Source: an uncultured Clostridium sp.
GTDB taxonomy: Bacteria; Bacillota; Clostridia; UBA1212; UBA1255
Assembly (NCBI GenBank): GCA_900543695.1
Contig: UQSG01000002.1
Coordinates: 62,001 to 126,000 of the forward strand
Direction: 5' to 3'
Length of the DNA: 64,000 nucleotides
Shown: positions 1 through 7,928 of the stretch, piece by piece
Position numbering within the stretch: the stretch's first letter is position 1
Layout: every line of letters begins with the position of its first letter
Notes under the pieces: generated by a model
Seen by the model: the letters and a program-made list of their open reading frames with translations, nothing else
Told to the model about the DNA's origin: nothing
The model's database searches: none
Made by a program: the position numbers and the translations under genes

Positions 1-555
1 TCTGCCCTGATTTCGCAGCGCATCCGCATAGGTCTCTACGATTTTCGTATTGTCGTAAAGCTGCGTGCCGTGCGCGCCCATCCACAGGAAATAAAACAGG
101 CCTACATATTTTTCCTCCTTAGGGGCGCCGACGTCGCTTTCCAGACCGAGCGTTCTTCCCAGCGCGTCGGTCCCGCCGTACGACGTGGAGTATTCCGTCA
201 CGCGGTTCCGATATTCCGGCGTATCAATCACGGGAACCGTCGTTCTGTCGGCAAGCGGTACATCCCATTCCGCCAGATATTGCAGCAGAAGTCCCGAATC
301 TTTTCCGTCTATGAGGTTATCCCCGTTCAGGTCTGCCGCGGCTTTTTCGATTGAAACGTCCCATTCCGCCAGATACTGCAGCAGAAGCCCCGAATCCCTG
401 CCGTTAACGGCGCCGTCTCCATTGACGTCGCCAGGCAGATAATCCGGCACATAATCGGTGCTTTGCGCCAATCCCCCGAACGGCTCCGAATAAAGCGAGA
501 GCGCCGACGTAAGCGTTACGCACAGAAACAGCACAGAAGCCAAAAATTTTTTCAT
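1..555 (-). CDS. Dockerin-bearing secreted protein, N-terminal part (cut by window edge)
   Basis: The first 185 codons are visible and the gene runs off the left edge. The start is the ATG at 553-555, preceded by a GGAG ribosome site. A signal peptide (MKKF followed by a hydrophobic stretch to about residue 20) leads into two type I dockerin repeats, each a calcium-binding DxNGDxxxxGxDxxLL segment, at about residues 38-60 and 71-95. After them comes a segment containing KYVGLFYFLWMGAHG, which resembles the start of uncharacterised secreted carbohydrate-active proteins of gut Clostridia, but I cannot name a family. Dockerins dock enzymes onto cohesins, and the next gene upstream encodes a cohesin. 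The dockerin being N-terminal, before the presumed catalytic part, is less common than a C-terminal position. The dockerin call is firm; the enzymatic identity is open. Confidence 0.85.
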   Translation of the reverse strand, partial: MKKFLASVLFLCVTLTSALSLYSEPFGGLAQSTDYVPDYLPGDVNGDGAVNGRDSGLLLQYLAEWDVSIEKAAADLNGDNLIDGKDSGLLLQYLAEWDVPLADRTTVPVIDTPEYRNRVTEYSTSYGGTDALGRTLGLESDVGAPKEEKYVGLFYFLWMGAHGTQLYDNTKIVETYADALRNQGR

Positions 556-588
556 ACTTTACTCACTCCAAACGAATAATATGTCATC

Positions 589-618
589 ATTTTATCACAG
601 ATTGTCTGAACCTGACAA
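589..618 (-). promoter_or_regulatory. Candidate promoter of the dockerin gene
   Basis: Read on the minus strand, TTGTCA and TAAAAT are separated by 18 bases and lie about 35 bases upstream of the dockerin start. This suggests the dockerin gene can be transcribed separately from the cohesin gene before it. Inferred from sequence only. Confidence 0.4.
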
Positions 619-632
619 CTTTTTTTCTGTGC

Positions 633-1391
633 TTATGGTTTCTTTTTTCTATAAATCAGAACTGCGGCGGCCGCGGCAATCGGAATCAGCAGCAGAAGCA
701 GCAGCCACATCCGGCTCGCCTCCGTATCTTCATCCCTTTCGGAAGGAACCTTCGGTGAGGCCGTCTCCGGCCGTTCCGTTTCGCTCGGCGCTGCGGGAGA
801 AGAGGCCGGCGCGTTCTGCGGGCTCGAAGCTGCGGCGGGCGTTTGCTGCGGGGCAGTCGTCTCCTCCGGCACTGCGCTTCCCGTCGATCCGGCAGGCGTC
901 TGTGCCGGAGAAGCTCCAGAGATCTGCACGTTTCCGTCCTGCGTTGTGACAGCGACGTCCAGAAGCGCCTGATTGGTACAGAAATCACAGGTAAGCGTGA
1001 GCGCCGCATCGCCGGGATCGGCGGATTCGCTGACACGGAAGGTCAGAAAGCCGATCGTGCCGTCTTCGGAAACATCAGAAGCCCTGCTCCAGACCATAAT
1101 ATAAGGATTTACATCAATCGTCTGTGCGCCGAGATATCCCATGTCTTTAAATACGCCTCCGCTTTCCGCGGAAAGAAGCGTCAGTCTGGCATCGTCATAG
1201 CCGATCTTGATCTTCAGCGTGTTAATTCCCGGATTGTCTGAAATTTTCACTTCAACGGTCACGGTATCGCCGGGAGCCGCCGCCGCTTCCGTCAGTGAAA
1301 GCTCCGTGCCGTTCTCCGCAGACAGAATTCTGCCGGGAAACAGCGTCACGCAAAACAAAACCAGTAAAACAAATGCCGCAATTTTTCTCAT
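633..1391 (-). CDS. Cohesin-domain protein with C-terminal membrane anchor
   Basis: The protein has about 252 residues. I chose the ATG at 1389-1391 (MRKIAAFVLL) because an AGGAGG site sits 11 bases upstream; an ATG at 1412 lies ahead of that site. Order: signal peptide (about 1-25), one cohesin domain (about 30-160; PGDTVTVEVKISDNPGI, then IKIGYDD, then GTIGFLTFRV near the end), a Pro/Ser/Thr/Ala-rich linker (about 165-220), then a transmembrane helix and a KKKP tail. A cohesin normally binds dockerins outside the cell, so this protein probably tethers dockerin-bearing partners to the membrane. A dockerin gene follows 77 bases downstream on the same strand, a natural partner. There is no LPXTG sortase signal; anchoring appears to be through the helix. 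A single cohesin makes this a simple anchor, not a multi-enzyme scaffoldin. Confidence 0.85.
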   Translation of the reverse strand: MRKIAAFVLLVLFCVTLFPGRILSAENGTELSLTEAAAAPGDTVTVEVKISDNPGINTLKIKIGYDDARLTLLSAESGGVFKDMGYLGAQTIDVNPYIMVWSRASDVSEDGTIGFLTFRVSESADPGDAALTLTCDFCTNQALLDVAVTTQDGNVQISGASPAQTPAGSTGSAVPEETTAPQQTPAAASSPQNAPASSPAAPSETERPETASPKVPSERDEDTEASRMWLLLLLLIPIAAAAAVLIYRKKKP

Positions 1392-1412
1392 GGCAGGGAA
1401 AATCCTCCTCAT

Positions 1413-1844
1413 ACGCTCGTCTATGCCGGAATTATATCATTATATCCGCACAATGGGAAGCAGGGATTTGTCAGGACACTTCGTCAAGCAGAAGGCATCG
1501 CCGCGGCTTGCCGTCGATAGCATCCGCTTTGTCACTGCAGCAGGCAGCCGCCTGGATTCGGAAGCCGAAGAGTCGGATTGCAGAGCCGGTCGAGCATCAT
1601 ATCTTGAAAAGCTCTTTGAATGTGTGCAGCGGATGTACCCCGTGTCATTTCGCTGATACAAACGCCATAAAAGATATTTGGGGAAGAAAAGTTCTGCTCC
1701 GCCGATATCACCGCAGAGCTTGGAGAGCTCAGTCTAAAAGATCTTTCTTAATATAAGTAAATATATTGAACTGCGGATTTATGCAATATCGAAGAAGGGA
1801 GAAACGCAACTTCCGTTAATAATACTATTTTCATATTTGCAGAA
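1413..1844. other. Gene-free stretch, possibly holding decayed coding sequence
   Basis: No intact gene is supported between the cohesin start and the folT promoter. Several short open frames overlap on both strands without ribosome sites. The plus-strand segment 1690-1750 reads EEKFCSADITAELGELSLKD and then a stop, which looks protein-like but has a stop just upstream, so it may be the tail of a decayed gene. I could not assign it to a family. Confidence 0.25.
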
Positions 1845-1873
1845 TTGACATTATCCGGAAGCTGTAGTACAAT
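1845..1873 (+). promoter_or_regulatory. Sigma-A promoter of folT-folC
   Basis: TTGACA (1845-1850) and TACAAT (1868-1873) are separated by exactly 17 bases, a near-consensus housekeeping promoter. It lies just ahead of the THF riboswitch, with a start site expected near 1880. A small hairpin (GGTTCC, TCTC loop, GGAACC, 1884-1899) would form at the very 5' end of the transcript. Confidence 0.75.
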
Positions 1874-1911
1874 GCTCAGCGTCGGTTCCTCTCGGAACCG
1901 CAGAAATATTG

Positions 1912-2034
1912 ATCAGAGCAGGTATTGTGCGTTAAGTACCGAAGGATGGGAGTAGAGCCTTCGGGCGAAAAGCGTGGCGCGGAGTCAGATCGGCGCAGGC
2001 GCTTGCGGTGCAATATTACATCCGCTGTGTCCGA
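1912..2034 (+). promoter_or_regulatory. THF riboswitch (tetrahydrofolate aptamer)
   Basis: The leader carries the conserved strings of the THF aptamer in the right order: GCGTTAAGT (about 1929), GGATGGGA (about 1944), GGGCGAAA (about 1963), then GCGGTGCAATATTACATCC (about 2005-2023). The two ends (CAGAGC and GCTGTG) can pair to form P1 with one mismatch. In other Firmicutes this aptamer binds reduced folates and controls folate uptake and synthesis genes, which fits folT and folC downstream. A second hairpin (GTCCGAAAA with TTTTCAGAC, about 2028-2053) follows but has no U-run, so the output is probably at translation and not by a standard terminator. That last point is inference. Confidence 0.85.
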
Positions 2035-2108
2035 AAAAATCAAATTTTCAGACGATACACAGATGATGCTCTCTTTTATTATACTATTCATGAAAGGGAG
2101 TTTTTATT

Positions 2109-2696
2109 ATGGAAAAAATCAACCGTCGGGCCGGCATTTTTAAAAATGTCGAAACAATTGTCATTATGGCGCTTTTTGTTGCGCTCAGCATCGTGTTCGG
2201 CAAGCTTCTTGCCATAAACGTCACGAGCAATTTCCGGATCAGCCTGGAAAACACGCCCATCCTTCTTGCCGCAGTCGCGTACGGACCTCTTGCCGGCGCC
2301 GTCGTAGGCGCTCTTTCCGATCTGATCGGCTGTCTGCTCGTCGGATATTCGATCAATCCGATCATCACCGCAGGCGCCGTCATAATCGGCCTTCTGGCAG
2401 GGCTTCTGAGAAAATTCCTGCCGCGCGGCGGTTCCGGAATGCGCAGTTATCTGCGTTTTCTGCTCATCGTCTCGGCCGCCCATCTTACAGGCTCCGTCAT
2501 CATCAAGACGCTCGGACTGTATTTTTATTTCGGCTCTCCCCTGCTGTTTACGTTCGCCGTAAGGCTCGGGATCTACGCCGTTACGGCAATCATCGAATCC
2601 GTCATTCTGTATATTTTATATACGCGGAAAATCATTGCAAAATTTAAACCGCAGCCGGCACGGCGGCAAAAGGAGAACGATCAGAATGAATTATGA
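2109..2696 (+). CDS. folT: Folate ECF transporter S component FolT
   Basis: The product is a 195-residue, strongly hydrophobic protein with about six membrane helices. The first helices carry ALFVALSIVFGKLLAI and the following loop FRISLENTPILLAAVAYGP, typical of S components of energy-coupling-factor vitamin transporters. It would bind folate and pair with a shared EcfT/EcfA module encoded elsewhere. Folate specificity is inferred from the upstream THF riboswitch and from folC, whose start overlaps the end of this gene by 11 bases. The ribosome site is GGGAG, just before the AT-rich spacer. Other S components (queuosine, pantothenate, riboflavin) look similar, but the context favours folate. 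Confidence 0.85.
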   Translation: MEKINRRAGIFKNVETIVIMALFVALSIVFGKLLAINVTSNFRISLENTPILLAAVAYGPLAGAVVGALSDLIGCLLVGYSINPIITAGAVIIGLLAGLLRKFLPRGGSGMRSYLRFLLIVSAAHLTGSVIIKTLGLYFYFGSPLLFTFAVRLGIYAVTAIIESVILYILYTRKIIAKFKPQPARRQKENDQNEL

Positions 2697-3972
2697 GGAA
2701 GCAATCGAATATATTCACGGAATCTACTGGCGCGGCAGCAAGCTGGGACTGAGCCGCACGGAAGAGCTGCTGGGGCTGCTGGGAAATCCCCAGAAAGAAT
2801 TGAAATTCGTACACGTGGCAGGAACGAACGGAAAAGGCTCCACATGCGCCATGCTGGCCTCCGTCTTTATGCGCTGCGGGTATCGTACGGGGCTGTACAT
2901 CTCTCCGTATCTTCGCAGATTCAATGAAAGAATGCAGTGTAACGGCGCGCCGATTTCCGACGCCGAGCTTGCGGAAATTACAACGCATGTCAGCGTGTCC
3001 GCGGAGGCCATGAAAGACAAGCCAACGGAATTCGAGCTGGTAACGGCAATCGGAATGGAATTTTTCAAACGGAAACACTGCGATATCGTCATATTGGAAA
3101 CGGGCCTTGGCGGCACCCTGGATTCTACAAATATCATCGACACGCCTGAGGCCGCCGTAATTACAGCGATCGATTACGATCATATGCGGGATCTCGGCGA
3201 TACGATCGAGCAGATTGCTTCCGCCAAAGCAGGCATCATCAAGCCCGGCGGAGACGTAATCTTTTACGGAAACAACAAGGCCGCGGAGCAGGTGATCGAA
3301 AAGCGGTGCGCCGAACAAAACGCGGCGCTTACAGTTACGGATTTTCGTTCGCTGAACGTCAAGAGCAGTACAATCGAAGGCTCCGTTTTCGATTATACGG
3401 TAGACGGAGCGGTTTATCAGAATCTTTTTCTGCCGCTTCCGGGTGTTTATCAGGTTTACAACGCAGCGCTCGTATTAACCGCGCTCTCCGTACTTTCGCG
3501 GAAATTTCAAATTCCCCCGGAGGCGGTCCGCGGCGGCCTTGCCGCCGTAAAATGGCCGGGCAGGTTTGAGCTTCTGCGGAAAAATCCGATTTTCATTGCG
3601 GACGGCGCGCACAATCCGCACGGGATTAAGGGCACGGCAGAAAGCCTCGCACGGCATTTTCCGGGCAAAAAAATAATCGCCGTCATCGGCGTGATGGCCG
3701 ATAAAGACGTCGATACCATGCTGGATCTCTTTTTGCCTCTTGTAAAGCAGGCCTACGCCGTGCGGCCGGATAATCCGCGGGCATTGGCTCCAGAGGCGCT
3801 GGCAGATAAAATTCGCAGCCGCGGCGTCCCGGCGGAATGCTGCCAAACCCCCGGAGACGGCGTGCGCGCCGCGCTGGCTTCTGCCGCGCAGGACGATGTG
3901 ATCTGCGCCGTAGGCTCCTTTTATATGTACGGAGACATTGCGGATGCGGTGGCAGCGTCCGTACCGCGGTAA
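2686..3972 (+). CDS. folC: Bifunctional folylpolyglutamate/dihydrofolate synthase FolC
   Basis: This 428-residue Mur-ligase-family enzyme adds glutamate to folates with ATP, which traps them in the cell, and may also make dihydrofolate from dihydropteroate. The P-loop GTNGKGST lies at residues 46-53, ETGLGG and DSTNI follow, and FIADGAHNPHG in the C-terminal half is the glutamate-ligase signature. I chose ATG 2686 with AGGAG ten bases upstream; a longer in-frame reading from 2635 runs inside folT and has no reason to be used. Translational coupling with folT makes uptake and retention one step under the same riboswitch. Confidence 0.93.
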   Translation: MNYEEAIEYIHGIYWRGSKLGLSRTEELLGLLGNPQKELKFVHVAGTNGKGSTCAMLASVFMRCGYRTGLYISPYLRRFNERMQCNGAPISDAELAEITTHVSVSAEAMKDKPTEFELVTAIGMEFFKRKHCDIVILETGLGGTLDSTNIIDTPEAAVITAIDYDHMRDLGDTIEQIASAKAGIIKPGGDVIFYGNNKAAEQVIEKRCAEQNAALTVTDFRSLNVKSSTIEGSVFDYTVDGAVYQNLFLPLPGVYQVYNAALVLTALSVLSRKFQIPPEAVRGGLAAVKWPGRFELLRKNPIFIADGAHNPHGIKGTAESLARHFPGKKIIAVIGVMADKDVDTMLDLFLPLVKQAYAVRPDNPRALAPEALADKIRSRGVPAECCQTPGDGVRAALASAAQDDVICAVGSFYMYGDIADAVAASVPR

Positions 3973-3984
3973 GCGTCCCGTTTT

Positions 3985-4761
3985 TTACATTTTCCGAAAT
4001 CGTTTATAGCGCTGTTCTATCAGATCCTCTACCGGCATCTGGAGCTTGCGTTCCGTGGAAACGCGAAAGCGCTTCTTCAGCGTATGGTATATGCCCGTGA
4101 AATCCTTTCCGTTTTCCCGGATAACGCGGTCAATCACCCCAAGGGAAAGCAGATCCGAAGCGGTCAGCTTGAGCGCCTTTGCCGCCTCCGGCGCTTTCTT
4201 GGCGTCTTTCCAGAGAATGCTGGCGCAGCCCTCGGGGGAAATGACGGAATAAACGGAATTCTCCATCATCCAGACCTCATCCGCGACCGCAAGAGCAAGC
4301 GCGCCGCCGCTTCCGCCTTCTCCGATCAGGAGCGAAACAATCGGCGTTTTCAAGGTAATCATTTCGTACAGATTTTCTGCGATCGCCTGTCCCTGTCCAC
4401 GTTCTTCCGCGTCAATTCCGCAATATGCGCCCGCGGTATCGACGATGCAGATCACGGGCCGGTGGAATTTTTCCGCCTGCTTCATCAGCCGCAGCGCCTT
4501 GCGGTATCCCTCCGGGTGCGCGGAGCCGAAATTCCGTTCGATCTTCTCAGAGGTCTCGGTGCCTTTTTCCAGAGCGATCACCGTATACGGGAATCCGTAC
4601 AGGAATGCGACGCCGCCGATCACGGCTTTGTCATCGCCGTACCGTCTGTCGCCGTGCAGCTCCGTAAAATTTTCAAAAATATTATTGATATAGCTTCTTG
4701 CCGTCGGTCTTTCTTTCGCCCGGGCGGCGAGAACTCTTTCATATTCAGAAATATGCGCCAT
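3985..4761 (-). CDS. accA: Acetyl-CoA carboxylase carboxyltransferase subunit alpha
   Basis: This 258-residue protein is the alpha half of the carboxyltransferase that moves CO2 from biotin to acetyl-CoA, giving malonyl-Co[14 protein letters not shown] near residues 31-43 and the oxyanion-hole region [11 protein letters not shown] are family hallmarks. It is shorter than the roughly 320-residue E. coli protein because it lacks the extended N-terminal helix, as is common in Firmicutes. It is the last gene of the fab/acc operon, with GGGAGG before its ATG. It ends 12 bases from the convergent folC, and I see no convincing terminator between them. Confidence 0.95.
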   Translation of the reverse strand: MAHISEYERVLAARAKERPTARSYINNIFENFTELHGDRRYGDDKAVIGGVAFLYGFPYTVIALEKGTETSEKIERNFGSAHPEGYRKALRLMKQAEKFHRPVICIVDTAGAYCGIDAEERGQGQAIAENLYEMITLKTPIVSLLIGEGGSGGALALAVADEVWMMENSVYSVISPEGCASILWKDAKKAPEAAKALKLTASDLLSLGVIDRVIRENGKDFTGIYHTLKKRFRVSTERKLQMPVEDLIEQRYKRFRKM

Positions 4762-4776
4762 ACTGTGCGCCTCCCT

Positions 4777-5676
4777 TCATCTTTTATGCAGCCGGAGCAT
4801 CGTGATAAAGAATTCCTTGAGGTCTCTGCGTTCTACGATTCTGTCCACAAAGCCCTTTTCCAGTAAAAATTCAGAGCGCTGGAAGCCCTCGGGAAGCTTC
4901 TGATTGATCGTCTGTTCAATCACGCGCGGTCCTGCAAAGCCGATCAATGCGCCGGGCTCCGCTACAATCACGTCTCCCTCCATGGCGAAGCTCGCGGTAA
5001 CGCCGCCTGTCGTCGGATCGGTAAGTACGGTAATATATAATAGTCCCCTGTCGCTGTGCCGTTTGACAGCGCCGCTGGTCTTGGCCATTTGCATCAGAGA
5101 CAGCGTTCCCTCCTGCATCCGCGCCCCGCCGGAGGCCGTGAAGCCGATGACCGGAAGGCGGGCCTCTGCGGCGTATTCAAACAAGCGCGTAATTTTTTCA
5201 CCAGTAACGCTTCCCATAGATCCCATCATAAAACGAGGCTCCATCACAAAAACGCCGCAGGGATAACCGCCAATACGAGCCGTGCCGCAAATGACGGACT
5301 CGTTCTCTCCGCTGTCCTCCGTCGCTTTTTTCAGCTTTGCATTATAATCCGGGAACTTCAAAAGATTTTTTGGCTTCATATCTCCGTCGCGCTCCGTAAA
5401 AGAATCACGATCCGTAAAAAGCGCAATTCTCTGCCGTGCCGTGAGCCGGTAGTAATAGCCGCATTTAGGACAGACATACAGATGGTCGGTGAGGTCCTCT
5501 TTCAGAATCAGCGCTTTACAGGAGGCGCAGGAGGTCCAAAGCTCCTCAGCGGCCTCCCCGAATCCGCCTGTTTTTCCCTTTTCCTGATTTTTCTCCCGCT
5601 CGTTCTCGCTCTTCTGCGGCCGGATCACGCCTTCCAGTTCATTTTTTGCGCGCTTGAAAAAGTTTTTACTGATCAT
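4777..5676 (-). CDS. accD: Acetyl-CoA carboxylase carboxyltransferase subunit beta
   Basis: The 299-residue beta subunit pairs with AccA. A four-cysteine zinc ribbon (C50, C53, C69, C72) is visible, followed by the crotonase-like carboxyltransferase domain with GFTASGGARMQEG. The start overlaps the end of accC by four bases, so the two are probably translationally coupled. Residues 20-45 ahead of the zinc ribbon are a charged, low-complexity stretch, longer than in many homologues. Confidence 0.95.
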   Translation of the reverse strand: MISKNFFKRAKNELEGVIRPQKSENEREKNQEKGKTGGFGEAAEELWTSCASCKALILKEDLTDHLYVCPKCGYYYRLTARQRIALFTDRDSFTERDGDMKPKNLLKFPDYNAKLKKATEDSGENESVICGTARIGGYPCGVFVMEPRFMMGSMGSVTGEKITRLFEYAAEARLPVIGFTASGGARMQEGTLSLMQMAKTSGAVKRHSDRGLLYITVLTDPTTGGVTASFAMEGDVIVAEPGALIGFAGPRVIEQTINQKLPEGFQRSEFLLEKGFVDRIVERRDLKEFFITMLRLHKR

Positions 5677-6998
5677 TTTTCATACCTCTCCATAAAATTC
5701 GTGTAATAGTTACCCGAAACGAAATCCGGGTCGGAAAGAATGTCGATCTGCGACTGGATATTGTTTTCAACGCCTTCTATAACAAGCTCGCCGAGCGCAG
5801 CCTTCATTTTCCGGATCGATTCCTCGCGGGAGCGCGAATAAACGATCAGCTTTCCGATCATGGAATCGTAAAAAGGCGGAATCTTATAATCCTGATAAAT
5901 AGCGGTATCGAAACGCACCCAGGGGCCGCCGGGGATGTGCAGCAGCGTAACGCCGGAAGCGGATTTTGCCGCCTGGTCGGCGTTGATTCTGCACTCGATC
6001 GCGCAGCCCTGGACATTGACGTCTTCCTGCGTAAAATCCAGCTCTCTTCCCGCGGCGATGCGGATCTGCCATTTTACCAGATCATACCCGGTAACGAACT
6101 CCGTAACAGGATGCTCTACCTGAAGGCGCGTATTCATTTCCATAAAATAAAAGTTTCCGGCCTGATCCAGTAAAAATTCTATCGTTCCGACGCCTGTATA
6201 ATTTACAGAGGCCGCCGCTTTCACCGCAGTGTCGCACATACTCCGCCGCAGCTCCGGAGAAACAGCCGCGCAGGGGCTTTCTTCCACCAGCTTTTGATTT
6301 TTTCTCTGAACGGAGCAGTCCCGCTCACCAAGCGCCACTACGTGCCCGGCCTGATCCGCAATAATCTGAACCTCTACGTGCTTTACGGGAGCCAGGCGCT
6401 TTTCCATATATACGCCGCCATCTCCGAAGGCAGAAAGCGCCTCGGACGATGCCTGATGGTAAGCCTTTTCCACTTCATCGCGCGTATTCACAATCCGGAT
6501 TCCCCGTCCGCCGCCGCCCGCGCGCGCTTTGATCAGCAGCGGATATCCGATCCGCTCCGCGTTTTCAAGCGCATCCTGCAGGGACGGAAGAATTTCGCTG
6601 CCTGGGATCACCGGAACGCCGGCGGCGATCATCGTTTTGCGTGCCTCTTCCTTGTCGCCCATTCTGGAGATTACCTCCGGTGCCGGTCCGATAAACGCAA
6701 TTCCGCACTTTTGACACAGCTCGGCAAATTTTGCGTTTTCCGAAAGAAGACCGTAGCCGGGATGAATCGCCTCTGCGCCGGAAAGATCCGCTACCGAAAG
6801 AATCGCGGCCATATTCAGATAGCTGTCTTTTGCAGCGGCGGGACCGATGCAGTAGCTCTCATCCGCGAGATTCACATGAAGAGAATCTCTGTCGGCTTCG
6901 GAATATACCGCAACGGTCTGGATTCCCATTTCTTTGCAGGCCCGTATGATTCTTACGGCAATTTCTCCTCTGTTGGCAATTAATATTTTTGCAAACAT
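5673..6998 (-). CDS. accC: Biotin carboxylase
   Basis: This 441-residue ATP-grasp enzyme carboxylates the biotin of AccB with bicarbonate and ATP. The N-terminus KILIANRGEIAVRIIRACKE, the glycine-rich loop KARAGGGGRGIR and the active-site segment EMNTRLQVEHPVTE are all present. Length is normal (about 445). GGAGG lies 8 bases before the ATG. It lies between fabZ and accD in the operon. Confidence 0.97.
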   Translation of the reverse strand: MFAKILIANRGEIAVRIIRACKEMGIQTVAVYSEADRDSLHVNLADESYCIGPAAAKDSYLNMAAILSVADLSGAEAIHPGYGLLSENAKFAELCQKCGIAFIGPAPEVISRMGDKEEARKTMIAAGVPVIPGSEILPSLQDALENAERIGYPLLIKARAGGGGRGIRIVNTRDEVEKAYHQASSEALSAFGDGGVYMEKRLAPVKHVEVQIIADQAGHVVALGERDCSVQRKNQKLVEESPCAAVSPELRRSMCDTAVKAAASVNYTGVGTIEFLLDQAGNFYFMEMNTRLQVEHPVTEFVTGYDLVKWQIRIAAGRELDFTQEDVNVQGCAIECRINADQAAKSASGVTLLHIPGGPWVRFDTAIYQDYKIPPFYDSMIGKLIVYSRSREESIRKMKAALGELVIEGVENNIQSQIDILSDPDFVSGNYYTNFMERYEK

Positions 6999-7031
6999 TT
7001 CCCTGACCTCCGATTGTCCTATACGAAAGCT

Positions 7032-7445
7032 TTACGCCTTTACAGCAAAGCTGAATTCTCCGCAAACGCACAGCGTTCCGTTTACAGAGCCGGTTCCCTC
7101 TGCAAAATAAAACGGGCCCTTGTTTTTCAATATCCTGCAGTTCAGCTGCAGAGTGTCTCCAGGCTTTACCGGTTTCTTAAACTTCACATTATTCAGTCCG
7201 CTGAAATACGGCGTACAGCCCTTTACCTTGTCAGCTAAAATTACGCTGCAGGTCTGCGCCATAATCTCGCACAGCACAACGCCGGGTACCACGGGGTTCC
7301 CCGGAAAATGTCCCTGCAAAAACCATTCGTCCCCTCTGACGTGGTAAAGGCCCTCGGCCTCGTTTTCCCCGGTCACATGCGCTTCGTCTACAAGCAGCAT
7401 CGGTTCTCTGTGCGGCAGAATATTTCTGATTTCGTCTCTATTCAT
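7032..7445 (-). CDS. fabZ: 3-hydroxyacyl-ACP dehydratase FabZ
   Basis: The 137-residue hot-dog-fold enzyme removes water from 3-hydroxyacyl-ACP in each elongation round. The N-terminal ILPHREPMLLVDE and the catalytic HFPGNPVVPGVVLCE (His about residue 47, Glu about 61) are intact. No FabA or FabM isomerase is seen in the operon, so if unsaturated fatty acids are made, the isomerase is elsewhere or FabZ itself acts as one. The ribosome site (AAAGG) is rather far from the ATG. Confidence 0.95.
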   Translation of the reverse strand: MNRDEIRNILPHREPMLLVDEAHVTGENEAEGLYHVRGDEWFLQGHFPGNPVVPGVVLCEIMAQTCSVILADKVKGCTPYFSGLNNVKFKKPVKPGDTLQLNCRILKNKGPFYFAEGTGSVNGTLCVCGEFSFAVKA

Positions 7446-7469
7446 ATTTCGTTCACGCGCCTTTCCGTC

Positions 7470-7910
7470 TCAGCTTCCGCTCTTTCTGACTTTAAAGAGC
7501 TTTTGCCCGTACTCTACGATGTCGCCGTTTTTGACCAGAATTTCGCAGATTTCTCCGTCGCATTCGGCCGCAATATCATTCATCAGCTTCATCGCTTCAA
7601 TAATGCAGACGGTATCCGTTTTCTTGACAATGCTGCCTTCCTTCACAAAGGGCGGCTCGCCCGGCGCTGCGGCGGCATAGAAGACGCCAACCATAGGCGC
7701 TGTAATATAGGTGCATGGATCCTCCTGCGGAAGCGGCTCCTGCGCGGGATGATCCGAAAGGCCCGAGAAAGGAACGGCGCTGCCGGCCGCGGCGGCAGGC
7801 GCCGCGGAACGCTCCAGCTTGATTTTCACTTTTCCGTCTTCAATTTCCAGGCTCGTGACGCCGTTGTTTTTCATGATCTCTGCTAAGCTCTTGATTTCAT
7901 TCGTATCCAT
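7470..7910 (-). CDS. accB: Biotin carboxyl carrier protein of acetyl-CoA carboxylase
   Basis: This 146-residue protein carries the biotin that shuttles carboxylate between AccC and AccA/D. The C-terminal biotinyl domain has the EAMKLMND motif, whose lysine is biotinylated, and a Pro/Ala-rich linker (about residues 35-60) precedes it. The start has GGAGGG upstream. It follows fabF with only an 18-base gap. Confidence 0.95.
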   Translation of the reverse strand: MDTNEIKSLAEIMKNNGVTSLEIEDGKVKIKLERSAAPAAAAGSAVPFSGLSDHPAQEPLPQEDPCTYITAPMVGVFYAAAAPGEPPFVKEGSIVKKTDTVCIIEAMKLMNDIAAECDGEICEILVKNGDIVEYGQKLFKVRKSGS

Positions 7911-7928
7911 GAGAACCCTCCGCTCTTC

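Noticed and set aside
1207..1756. Two overlapping plus-strand open frames
   Set aside because: They run antisense through the cohesin gene start and into the intergenic region, with no ribosome sites and no family resemblance.
3945..3984. Terminator between folC and accA
   Set aside because: A 10-base palindrome TACCGCGGTA and a short T-run are present, but the palindrome and the T-run are separated by eight bases and the stem is inside folC; not convincing.
4084..4866. 260-codon plus-strand open frame
   Set aside because: It overlaps accA and accD on the other strand and has the composition of an antisense shadow.
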